Below are positions 9,089-16,662 of a stretch of DNA of 64,000 nt, one piece after another. This stretch comes from Verrucomicrobiota bacterium (GTDB lineage: Bacteria > Verrucomicrobiota > Verrucomicrobiia > Limisphaerales > UBA11320). Below the pieces are notes generated by a model. That model worked only from the letters and a program-made list of their open reading frames with translations. It was not told the DNA's origin and did no database searches. A program made the translations under genes and the position numbers. The DNA is taken from positions 22,730 through 86,729 of the forward strand of contig JACQFQ010000066.1 in assembly GCA_016199985.1 (NCBI GenBank). Direction: 5' to 3'. Each line of letters starts with the position of its first letter. Within the stretch, counting starts at the first letter, position 1.

Positions 9089-10834
9089 TCAGTGCGCCGC
9101 TGTGACGACGAGGGTCTGTTCGAGCGTTGTGAGCCCTTCCCTGACCTTGTCGAGCGCCGCCATTCGCAGGGTTCGCATGCCTTGCTCGATGGCGACTTTG
9201 CCGACCTCCATGGCGCTCGCTCTTTGGATGACGAGCTTGCGAATCTCGTCGGAGACAGTCATCACCTCAATGATGGCGAGGCGTCCCGCGTAACCGGAGT
9301 TGTTGCAGCGGTCGCAGCCGCGGCCTCGATGAAGCGTGACGCCTTCGAAAAAGCCCGGATCGATGTCGAGGTCTTCAAACATCTTGGCGGGGTAGTCCAC
9401 CGGTTCCTTGCAGCTCAGGCAGATCCGGCGCATCAATCGCTGCGCGCAGGCAAGCACCACCGCCGATGAAATCAGGAACGGCTGGATGCCCATGTCATCA
9501 AGACGCGAGATCGCGCCCGGGGCGTCGTTGCAGTGCAGAGTGCTGAGCACCTGGTGGCCTGTGAGCGAGGCCTCCACGGCGATCTCGGCGGTTTCTGTGT
9601 CGCGGATTTCCCCGATCATGATGATGTCCGGGTCCTGGCGCAGGATGGATCGCAACGCGTTGGCGAAGGTGAGCCCGATCTCCTTTTTCGTGGGGACCTG
9701 GTTGATGCCGGGAATCTGGAACTCCACGGGATCCTCGACGGTGATGATGTTGTACTCGGGCTTGTTGAGCTCGTTGAGCGCGCTGTAGAGCGTCGTGGTT
9801 TTTCCCGACCCCGTGGGCCCGGTCACCAGGATCAGGCCGTGCGGGGCGTCCACCGCCGACCTGAAGCGCTTGAACGTGGCGGGGTCCATCCCGAGCTTGT
9901 CAATGCTGCCGGAGAGATTGCTCTTGTCGAGGACGCGCAGCACGCACTTCTCGCCGTGGACGGTGGGCAGAAAGGACACGCGCAAATCGAAATCCCTCCC
10001 GAGCACCTTCACCCGCATGCGGCCGTCCTGGGGCAGCCGGCGCTCGGCGATGTTCAGGCTCGCCATGATCTTCAACCGCGACAGCAGCGGGGTCTGCATG
10101 TTCTTCGGAGGAGGCGTGCGGTCCACCAATGCGCCGTCCGTGCGGTACCGGAGCCGGACCATCTTCTCGAACGGCTCGATGTGGATGTCGCTCGCGCGCT
10201 CCTTGATGGCCTGGACGAGGATCAAGTTGGCCAGCTTGATGACGGGCGCGTCCTGACCATCCGCCGCGAGCTTGTCGAGGCTCGACGCGTCTTCCTGCTG
10301 CTCTTTGACGGTCTCCAGGTTTTCGGCGTCGGCCTCGAGCTCGGCCTGATGCTCGGCGTCCTTGATGATGTCCTCCATCGAGGACGTTTGTCCGGAGTCG
10401 ACCTGGTTGAGCTTGTCCGAGATCGCCTTCTCCGACGCGATCATCGGGGTCACCTCCAGCTTCGTGATGCGCCGGATGTCGTCGATGGCGAGAACGTTGA
10501 GCGGATCCGCCATCGCCAGCATGAGCTTGTTCTCGAGGCGCGCGATGGGGATGACCTTGTGGCTGAGAGCGACGTCGCGGGGGACGATGTCCGCGATGTC
10601 CGCGGGGATGGCGACGCGCGAAAGATTGATGGGAGCGACGCCCAGCACGCGCCCCATCGACACAGTCATGTCCTGCTCGCTGACGAGCCCCTTCTCGGCG
10701 ATCAGCTTGATGAGCCGCGTGCCCTTCTGCTTCTGCTGTTCGAGCAACTCCTCGACCTGCTTCTCATGGATCAGCCCGTCCGCGACGAGGGCCTCGGCGA
10801 TGCGTTCTCCGAATGATTTTGCGAGCGGTGGCAT
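9089..10834 (-). CDS. GspE/PilB family type II secretion or type IV pilus ATPase
   Basis: A 581-aa AAA+ motor of the type II secretion / type IV pilus extension family. The N-terminal MshEN-type domain covers about residues 1-150. The ATPase core shows Walker A GPTGSGKTTTLYSAL, the Asp box around DPDIIMIGEIRD, and the His box GHQVLSTLHCND. A tetracysteine zinc-binding motif (CLSCKEP and CDRCNNSGYAGR) is present, as in PilB/GspE but not PilT, so an extension or assembly role is likely. The start MPPLAKSFGE is eight bases downstream of the stop of the TPR/MshEN gene, and the two genes probably form an operon. Pilus and secretion versions cannot be separated without the neighbouring inner-membrane genes, which are not in this window. 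Confidence 0.93.
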   Translation of the reverse strand: MPPLAKSFGERIAEALVADGLIHEKQVEELLEQQKQKGTRLIKLIAEKGLVSEQDMTVSMGRVLGVAPINLSRVAIPADIADIVPRDVALSHKVIPIARLENKLMLAMADPLNVLAIDDIRRITKLEVTPMIASEKAISDKLNQVDSGQTSSMEDIIKDAEHQAELEADAENLETVKEQQEDASSLDKLAADGQDAPVIKLANLILVQAIKERASDIHIEPFEKMVRLRYRTDGALVDRTPPPKNMQTPLLSRLKIMASLNIAERRLPQDGRMRVKVLGRDFDLRVSFLPTVHGEKCVLRVLDKSNLSGSIDKLGMDPATFKRFRSAVDAPHGLILVTGPTGSGKTTTLYSALNELNKPEYNIITVEDPVEFQIPGINQVPTKKEIGLTFANALRSILRQDPDIIMIGEIRDTETAEIAVEASLTGHQVLSTLHCNDAPGAISRLDDMGIQPFLISSAVVLACAQRLMRRICLSCKEPVDYPAKMFEDLDIDPGFFEGVTLHRGRGCDRCNNSGYAGRLAIIEVMTVSDEIRKLVIQRASAMEVGKVAIEQGMRTLRMAALDKVREGLTTLEQTLVVTAAH

Positions 10835-10841
10835 GGCGTGT

Positions 10842-11672
10842 TCAGCGGAAAATGGATTTCAAGGCCTTGATGATGTCAGCGGGCGCCGCGAGGTAGAACT
10901 GGTAGCGAGCGGCCGCCTGCGTCTGCTCCAGCTCAAGGGTGGCCTGTTGATTAAAGGGGTTTGCGGTCGCGACGAGAATGGTCTTGCTCATGCGATCAAA
11001 AGGAAGAATGCACCACCGCCGGCACATCTCAGCGTCGAACTTGCGCGCCGTGTCCGCGTCGGCGTCGTAGCGGCCCAACGGAATGTAGGCGAGACGCGAT
11101 TTGTCCAGGAGGACCTTCAGCGATCTCTCGATGGGCAGCATGCTCTTGTCGGCCAGGTTCTGGATGAACGGATTGCTGATCACGCCCGCCGGCGCGTCGT
11201 AGTCCGGAGGAATCCAACAGAGGTCAAAATCGTTTTGCCCAATGACCTTCCCCTCCACAAAGGCCTTGTGCAGGCCTTTGGATCCGTCGTCGATGCAGCG
11301 CGCCACCTTTCGTCCAGGCGGGGCGCTTTCCGGCGGGGGTTCGTCGACAGCGGGCTCGCTGAGTCCTCGCGCCTTCGCCTCGATGTCCTGCAAAGCCGCT
11401 TGCACCTCGGCGTCGTCCGGCTTGTGTTGCAGCAGACTCTCGTACTCAAGAATCGCGGAGGACAGCTGCCCGTTGCGGATGTACGCCTCGGCAAGGCGCT
11501 TGGAGGTGCCGATCAGGCCTTCCTCGCGGCCGAGCTTCACGTAAGCCTCCTTCAGGATCTCCAACGACTGATAGTCCTGGGGCTGGCCTTGCGTGATGAC
11601 CTCGAACATCTCGATGGTCTGGGTGAGTTGAGCCTCTTCCTCGGCCGATAGTTTGATCAGAGGTAGTCCCAT
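10842..11672 (-). CDS. TPR plus MshEN/GspE_N-like domain protein
   Basis: A 276-aa protein directly upstream of the pilB/gspE-like gene. I chose the start at 11672 (MGLPLIKLSAEEEA) because the ORF's 169-residue upstream extension looks like translated non-coding DNA and overlaps the small basic protein gene on the other strand. Residues about 1-110 form two or three TPR-like helical pairs (YVKLGREEGLIGTSKRLAEA, then YESLLQHKPDDAEVQ), followed by a proline-rich linker. The C-terminal 140 residues resemble the MshEN/T2SSE_N domain found in front of GspE ATPases (CRRWCILPFDR, ILVATANPFN). No ATPase core is present. It may be a regulatory or c-di-GMP-sensing partner of the ATPase; that is inference from domain content and neighbourhood. 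Confidence 0.8.
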   Translation of the reverse strand: MGLPLIKLSAEEEAQLTQTIEMFEVITQGQPQDYQSLEILKEAYVKLGREEGLIGTSKRLAEAYIRNGQLSSAILEYESLLQHKPDDAEVQAALQDIEAKARGLSEPAVDEPPPESAPPGRKVARCIDDGSKGLHKAFVEGKVIGQNDFDLCWIPPDYDAPAGVISNPFIQNLADKSMLPIERSLKVLLDKSRLAYIPLGRYDADADTARKFDAEMCRRWCILPFDRMSKTILVATANPFNQQATLELEQTQAAARYQFYLAAPADIIKALKSIFR

Positions 11673-11898
11673 GCGATGACAATGCGGAGGGTGTTTGAGG
11701 GCACAATCCGGGCGCGTCGGGAGGATTTCCCCCAACAGGCGGTTCCCAGGTCGATCAATATCTGAGCTTTCACTAGACCGGGGCAGGGGTAGCAAGGAAA
11801 AGGCCATCAGAAAAACCATTGGCACTCTCAGGGATGGCATGATACAACCGCCGTCCGCTTTTTGGGCGGAAATCGAAAACTGAACCATCTGAGATTTT

Positions 11899-12054
11899 AT
11901 GTCACAGCATCGCAGTCTGCGCGCGGCCGGCACCACCGGCGCCAAGAGAAATGTCCTGAAGCGATACGAGCGGGTCGAGATCCTGAAGCGACGAGGCCAA
12001 TGGAAGGCGGGAGACCGCGTCACTGGCTTGCGCAAGACCAAGCCTGACGCCTGA
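11899..12054 (+). CDS. Small basic protein (Verrucomicrobia/Chlamydiae family)
   Basis: A 51-aa, strongly basic protein. It begins MSQHRSLRAAG, continues with GAKRNVLKRYERVEILKRRG, and ends with GDRVTGLRKTKPDA. This matches the small basic protein family that I know from Verrucomicrobia and Chlamydiae and that is thought to bind rRNA. The match covers the whole length and includes the typical SQHRSLR opening and the GDRVTGL motif. The gene stands alone between divergent neighbours and is followed by a good hairpin terminator, as expected for a highly expressed housekeeping gene. The ATG at 11899 is the only sensible start. Confidence 0.9.
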   Translation: MSQHRSLRAAGTTGAKRNVLKRYERVEILKRRGQWKAGDRVTGLRKTKPDA

Positions 12055-12086
12055 TAGCCGCGATCCCAACCGGTCTTGTCCAGGAC

Positions 12087-12114
12087 GGTCCAGCCTTTCG
12101 GGCTGGACTGTTTG
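12087..12114 (+). terminator. Hairpin terminator after the small basic protein gene
   Basis: A perfect 8-bp stem GTCCAGCC/GGCTGGAC (12088-12095 with 12101-12108) closes a TTTCG loop and is followed by the T-rich TGTTTGCTT. It lies 33 bases after the stop of the small basic protein gene on the same strand. Confidence 0.6.
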
Positions 12115-12214
12115 CTTCTATCCCCCGGCGGAACGCGATCCAACCCCCGCTCCCCGACAAGACCGCGGCGCGCGCCCAACTCCTGTCACAGGGCACCCCA
12201 CTTCCCCTCCTCCG

Positions 12215-12928
12215 ATGATGGTTCGACTGCAAAAATTCATGGCTGAGTGCGGCGTGGCTTCCCGACGCGCGTCGGAGACGCTCATCACCGAGGGCCGGGT
12301 GCGGGTGAATGGACAATTAGTCCAGGAGCTAGGCAAAAAAATCCGACCGGGCGAGGACGAGGTGACCGTGGACGGCGCCAAGGTCCGAGCAAAAAAGAAG
12401 CTCTACATCGCTCTCAACAAGCCCCGTCGCTACCTCTGCACGCGGCAGGATCCTTCGCGGCGTCGCACCGTGATGGAACTGCTGCCCGCCGAGTGGGACT
12501 CGGCTTATCCCGTGGGGCGCCTCGATTACGAGTCCGAGGGTCTGCTCTTCCTGACGAACGATGGGGATTTCGCCTTGCGCCTCACGCATCCGCGATACGG
12601 GGTGACGAAGATTTATGAAGCCATCGTCGATGGTCGCGTGACGCCCCAGATCACGAAGCGGATTGTTCGCGGCGTGGAGTCGGAAGGCGAGATGATCAAG
12701 GCGGTCGCCGCGCGGGTGCTCGACACATCCGAAACCCAGAGCATCGTTCGGGTGGAGCTGAGCGAAGGCAAGAACCGCGAGGTGCGGCGCTTGTTCTCCG
12801 CATGTGGCTTGGAGGTCGAGCAGTTGGTTCGCACTCAAATTGGCCCGATTAAACTCGGCGAATTGCCCTCCGGCAAATGGCGAACGTTGACAGAACCGGA
12901 GATAAAATCTCTACTTCCCCGCACATGA
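12215..12928 (+). CDS. 16S/23S rRNA pseudouridine synthase (RsuA/RluB/E/F family)
   Basis: A 237-aa enzyme that isomerises uridine to pseudouridine in rRNA. An N-terminal S4 RNA-binding domain (about residues 3-65, VRLQKFMAECGVASRRASE) precedes the catalytic domain with the hallmark GRLDYESEGLLFLTNDG, whose Asp is the nucleophile. EGKNREVRRLF is also family-typical. Two ATGs are adjacent (12215 and 12218). The stop overlaps the ATG of the SH3 protein gene by four bases (ATGA), showing translational coupling. Length and order best fit the RluB/RsuA subgroup. The exact target uridine cannot be fixed from sequence. Confidence 0.9.
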   Translation: MMVRLQKFMAECGVASRRASETLITEGRVRVNGQLVQELGKKIRPGEDEVTVDGAKVRAKKKLYIALNKPRRYLCTRQDPSRRRTVMELLPAEWDSAYPVGRLDYESEGLLFLTNDGDFALRLTHPRYGVTKIYEAIVDGRVTPQITKRIVRGVESEGEMIKAVAARVLDTSETQSIVRVELSEGKNREVRRLFSACGLEVEQLVRTQIGPIKLGELPSGKWRTLTEPEIKSLLPRT

Positions 12929-14100
12929 AGACCTACTCTTGGTTCACCTTTCTTCTGATCTGCTGCTTGAGCGCAGGGGCTGCTGAAGCGGCCGAGCCCG
13001 GACACAATTCCAAGGGCAAAAAGACCATGTCCAAACCCGCGGCTTCCAAGTCCGCCGGGAAGACGGCCGGACTGACTCCCGCCGCGAGCTCCCCGACGCT
13101 CGAGTCCGGGCCCGCCGAAGTGACCCAGGAGAAAGTGAACGTGAGGTCGCGTCCCGCGGCCGATAGCGAGGTGGTCGCGCGCCTCAAGTCCAAGGACACC
13201 GTGAACATCCTGGAGGAAGTGACCGCCAAGAAAGCGGGGCCCGGGGAGCCGTCGCGCTGGGCGAAGATCGCGTGGCCTGAGAGCGCCTCGGTCTGGGTGT
13301 TCGCCGATTTCCTGGATCGATCGGCATCGACCGTGAAAGTGGCCAAGCTGAATCTCCGCAGCGGCCCGAGCGAAAACCACAGCGTGGTGGGCGTGCTCGA
13401 GAAGGGCGCCGCGGTGAAGAAGCTCGAGGCGAAAGGCGACTGGTGGAAGATCTCGCCGCCTGAAACCTGCGTCGCTTATGTGGCCGCGAGCCTGCTTGCG
13501 CAGAAGCCGCAGGCGGACAAGGTGGCCGTGGTCCCTCCGACTCCCGCGCCTCCGATCGCCTCCGCCGCTCCCCGTCGTCCGATCACGCCGCCCATCCCTT
13601 TGGCGCGCCCGCTCCCGCCCGCGCCCGTTCCGGCTCCGGTCCCCATTGGGGACAATGGGCTGACCGTTGCGCCCCTATCACCGCCGCCATCCGTGACGCC
13701 TCCCTCTCCGCCGCCCGTAGTTTTCCGCCCGGCGTTCACCGCGCCGCCTTCCATCGCAAGAGCGCCTGAGCCTGCGAAGTCCTCGTTGCCTCCGCCGGTC
13801 CTGACGCGCGAACCGGGGACGCTCGACATCCGTCCCATCCCCGAGACGGCCTTCGTGAAGCGTATCGTCTCCCGGGAAGGACGCGTTCGTCGCGCCTGGA
13901 GCGTTCAAGCTCCCACGCCACTGGTGCTGGAGAACCTGCACAATGGCCGCGTCATGAACTATCTCTACTCCACGAGCACAAACCTCAACCTCGGCATGTT
14001 CCGAGGCAAGGTCGTGACCGTCACCGGCGAGGAAGCATTGGACGAGCGTTGGCCGCACATCCCCGTTATCCGTGTTGAGTCTTTGCAAACTCCTCCCTGA
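12925..14100 (+). CDS. Secreted bacterial SH3-domain protein with proline-rich region
   Basis: A 391-aa exported protein. ATG 12925 overlaps the preceding stop and starts a signal peptide (MKTYSWFTFLLICCLSAGAA). Two bacterial SH3 modules follow: one around KVNVRSRPAADSEVVARL and one around KLNLRSGPSENHSVVGVLEKG with GDWWKI. After a long proline-rich linker (about residues 205-300) comes a C-terminal folded region (IVSREGRVRRAWSVQAPTP to the end, with VVTVTGEEALD). SH3b domains usually contact peptidoglycan or cell-wall peptides. The gene is sandwiched, with overlaps on both sides, between rRNA modification and folate genes, which gives no hint of its role. Confidence 0.82.
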   Translation: MKTYSWFTFLLICCLSAGAAEAAEPGHNSKGKKTMSKPAASKSAGKTAGLTPAASSPTLESGPAEVTQEKVNVRSRPAADSEVVARLKSKDTVNILEEVTAKKAGPGEPSRWAKIAWPESASVWVFADFLDRSASTVKVAKLNLRSGPSENHSVVGVLEKGAAVKKLEAKGDWWKISPPETCVAYVAASLLAQKPQADKVAVVPPTPAPPIASAAPRRPITPPIPLARPLPPAPVPAPVPIGDNGLTVAPLSPPPSVTPPSPPPVVFRPAFTAPPSIARAPEPAKSSLPPPVLTREPGTLDIRPIPETAFVKRIVSREGRVRRAWSVQAPTPLVLENLHNGRVMNYLYSTSTNLNLGMFRGKVVTVTGEEALDERWPHIPVIRVESLQTPP

Positions 14101-14990
14101 TGGCCTATCCGAATCTCATCGACGGCCGCGCGATCGCTGAGCAAATCCACTCGGAAACCGCCGCGCGCGTCCAGGACCTGCGGCAGCGGGGCGTCCGGCC
14201 TGGACTGGCTTTCGTTCGCGTAGGGGAGGATCCCGCTTCGAGAGTCTATGTCGGAATGAAGGAACGCGCCTGCGCGCGACTCGGCATCGTTTCGATCACC
14301 CAGGTCCTCCCGGACTCGACCACTGAGGCCGAGTTGCTCGCTTTGATCGACGCATTGAACGCGTCGGCGGAATGGCATGGGATCCTGGTGCAGGCGCCAT
14401 TGCCGTCGCACATCCAATCTTCAAGAGTTTTTGCGCGCGTGTCTCCGCTGAAGGATGTCGACGGGTTTCATCCCGAGAACGTCGGCAAGCTGATGCTCGG
14501 CGATCCTTCGGGGTTCGTGCCCTGCACGCCGGGAGGCGTCCAGGAGTTGCTGATCCGTTCGAAAGTGAAGACGGATGGGGCGGAGGTTGTTGTTTTGGGG
14601 CGGGGGGACATTGTTGGGAAGCCGATGACGTCGATCCTTTGCCAGAAGTCCCCGCAAGCCAACGCCACAGTGACCCTCTGCCACTCGCGGACCCGGCATG
14701 TTTCAGAACACTGCCGCCGCGCCGATGTGATCATCGCGGCGATGGGCGTTCCGGAGTTCCTGAAGGCCGAGATGGTCAAGCCGGGCGCGACGGTGATCGA
14801 TGTGGGCGTCAACCGGGTTCCCGCCGCGGGAACCAAGGATGGCACGAAGCTCGTGGGCGACGTGGATTTCGCGGGCGTCCAGCCTGTGGCCGGCCTGATT
14901 ACCCCCAATCCCGGGGGGGTGGGTCCGATGACCATCGCGCTCTTGATGAGGAACACGGCGAGGGCCGCTGAAATGTTCCTTGCGAAGTGA
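14100..14990 (+). CDS. folD: Bifunctional methylenetetrahydrofolate dehydrogenase/cyclohydrolase
   Basis: A 296-aa FolD, which converts 5,10-methylene-THF to 10-formyl-THF in the cytoplasm for one-carbon supply. Visible hallmarks are YVGMK with the catalytic Lys in the first domain, the HGILVQAPLPSHI segment, KDVDGFHPENVGKL, the NADP-site GRGDIVGKPMTSIL (usually GRSxxVGxP), and the closing PGGVGPMTIALLMRNT. The length is normal. Its ATG shares one base with the stop of the SH3 gene (TGATG), so the three genes rluB/rsuA-like, SH3 and folD form one coupled operon. Confidence 0.96.
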   Translation: MAYPNLIDGRAIAEQIHSETAARVQDLRQRGVRPGLAFVRVGEDPASRVYVGMKERACARLGIVSITQVLPDSTTEAELLALIDALNASAEWHGILVQAPLPSHIQSSRVFARVSPLKDVDGFHPENVGKLMLGDPSGFVPCTPGGVQELLIRSKVKTDGAEVVVLGRGDIVGKPMTSILCQKSPQANATVTLCHSRTRHVSEHCRRADVIIAAMGVPEFLKAEMVKPGATVIDVGVNRVPAAGTKDGTKLVGDVDFAGVQPVAGLITPNPGGVGPMTIALLMRNTARAAEMFLAK

Positions 14991-15035
14991 GTCGACAGTT
15001 TCGTTTTAAGAATGGCAGTTTTGTTCAACTAACTC

Positions 15036-15476
15036 ATGCAACCGAATCGTATTCTCCCCGACCTGCAATGCTCCCTGGTGTGCCAGGATGTCCGGCAGGA
15101 AGCCAACGGAAACCTGATCCTGATCGGGATCATGCAATTCATTCCCGTGCCCGAAACCCCCATCGCCGCGGCGCAGCTCCTGGTGTTCAATCGCTGGGCG
15201 GCGGGAGTCGGTCAGTTCAGCGACACCGTGAGGTTGATCGCTCCCGATCAGACGACGGTGGTGGCGAAGAGCGATTTGAAGTTCGGCTTGCAACACGCCC
15301 ACGCGTGCGCGACGAACGTCAACGTGCTGCGCAACGTGGAGTTCAAGACGCCTGGCGTTTACTTCATCGAGGTGCTCGTCGACGATGTCTTGAAGCTCCG
15401 CTATCCGTTGCCGGTCGCTGTTCCGCAGAAGCAGGCGCCGACTCCCGGGGCGCCGCCTCCGCCCACGACGCAATAG
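15036..15476 (+). CDS. Conserved hypothetical protein, DUF6941-like
   Basis: A 146-aa soluble protein without signal peptide or membrane segment. It opens with the pattern CQDVRQEANGNLILIGIMQF and continues with LLVFNRWAAGVGQF, consistent with a small beta-sandwich. The opening looks like proteins annotated DUF6941, whose function is not known; I assign this from memory and with caution. The tail is Pro/Gln-rich and probably disordered. The next gene starts six bases after its stop, so it is likely co-transcribed with the membrane protein. No function can be inferred. Confidence 0.7.
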   Translation: MQPNRILPDLQCSLVCQDVRQEANGNLILIGIMQFIPVPETPIAAAQLLVFNRWAAGVGQFSDTVRLIAPDQTTVVAKSDLKFGLQHAHACATNVNVLRNVEFKTPGVYFIEVLVDDVLKLRYPLPVAVPQKQAPTPGAPPPPTTQ

Positions 15477-15482
15477 AAGGCT

Positions 15483-16580
15483 ATGAGCCCGAGCGGAGGC
15501 AACGAAGCTCAGACTGGCGTTCCGCGATCGCCCTCCGCCCGCTCCGCGTCCCGATTTCCGCGACCCTGGCAGCCCCTCACTCCCCGAGGGGCCGCCGCGT
15601 TCGCTCGAGCCTCCCTCAATGTCGTTTGCTGTTTCCAGGCGGGGGTCGCTTTGCTCAGCGCCTGCTCGGTTATTTGGTTTCTGCATCAGGCGGTCCTTCC
15701 CGTTATTCGCCAGGGCATCTCCCAGCTCCCGGAGGAAGGATCGCTCCGCATGGGCGAGCTCCAGCTTCCCGGTGGCGGCCCGGTCATCGCCGAGAATGGC
15801 TGGATGGCTTTGCGCGTCGACCTGGACGCGCCCGTCGACCAGGCCCTGCTGCGCGACCTTGAAATCCGATTCGGTCCCAACGCCGTCCGCGTTTGCACCG
15901 GCGTGGGCTCGCTGACGCTGATCTACCCTCCCGATTGGCTCGCTCCATTCAACCGCCTCGAGCTCACCACCTGGTGGGAGGCGTGGCAGCCCATCATCCT
16001 TGCGATCGTCGGATTCGCCACCGTGTGCTCTCTGCTGTTCGTCTGGTGGATCCTGGCCGCGCTCTACGCCCCATTGCCGCGAATGCTCGCGTTCTTTGGC
16101 GATCGAGATCTGCCCCTTGACGGCGCCTGGCGGATGTCAGCGGCGTCGCTTCTGGCAGGCTCTGTGTTCCTGTCCGCAGGATTCTTCGCCTTCGGCTTTG
16201 GGTGGATTGGTCTGCCTCAGTTTCTACTGTTCTTCGGCATTCACTGGGTGCTTCCCATCGTCTACCTCGTCATCGGCACCACCGTGCTCCCGCCTCGGCC
16301 GATGAAGATCGCGGGGTCCAATCCGTTCATTCCGCTCTCCCTGCCTGAGTCCGCGCCCGCCGTCGCCGCGCCCTCTGGCGCTCTTGCGCTGGAGCCTCCG
16401 TCGGCCCTGGCGCCCGCGCCGCCGAGCGTTCTCGTCGCGGCCTCGCCCGACGCCCCTGCCGCCGAGCCGGTCGCATCGCGGCGCAAAAGAGTTGCGAACC
16501 CATTTGCCAAGCCCGCCGCCCAGAGATCCGTCGTGGCCGCGAATCCATTCACCGGCAGCTCGTCCTCCGATTCGCGGTGA
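15483..16580 (+). CDS. Hypothetical integral membrane protein with C-terminal NPF motifs
   Basis: A 365-aa protein I do not recognise. There is one hydrophobic helix at about residues 43-72, a soluble extracytoplasmic-looking region (about 75-165), a second helix at about 170-200, and two or three helices at about 218-268 (LLAGSVFLSAGFFAFGFGW, then HWVLPIVYLVIGTTVL). The C-terminal 100 residues are Ala/Pro-rich and low in complexity. They contain three Asn-Pro-Phe motifs (SNPFIP, ANPFAK, ANPFTG), which looks like a disordered tail with repeated short binding motifs. It follows the DUF6941-like gene at 6 bp, suggesting a two-gene unit. Confidence 0.72.
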   Translation: MSPSGGNEAQTGVPRSPSARSASRFPRPWQPLTPRGAAAFARASLNVVCCFQAGVALLSACSVIWFLHQAVLPVIRQGISQLPEEGSLRMGELQLPGGGPVIAENGWMALRVDLDAPVDQALLRDLEIRFGPNAVRVCTGVGSLTLIYPPDWLAPFNRLELTTWWEAWQPIILAIVGFATVCSLLFVWWILAALYAPLPRMLAFFGDRDLPLDGAWRMSAASLLAGSVFLSAGFFAFGFGWIGLPQFLLFFGIHWVLPIVYLVIGTTVLPPRPMKIAGSNPFIPLSLPESAPAVAAPSGALALEPPSALAPAPPSVLVAASPDAPAAEPVASRRKRVANPFAKPAAQRSVVAANPFTGSSSSDSR

Positions 16581-16662
16581 CGTCGAAGCGCGTATTCTCC
16601 GCAACAGAAGTTGACGCTATCTCCGCGCGCGGGCAGACTCGGAGACACTAACCCCTGATGTG

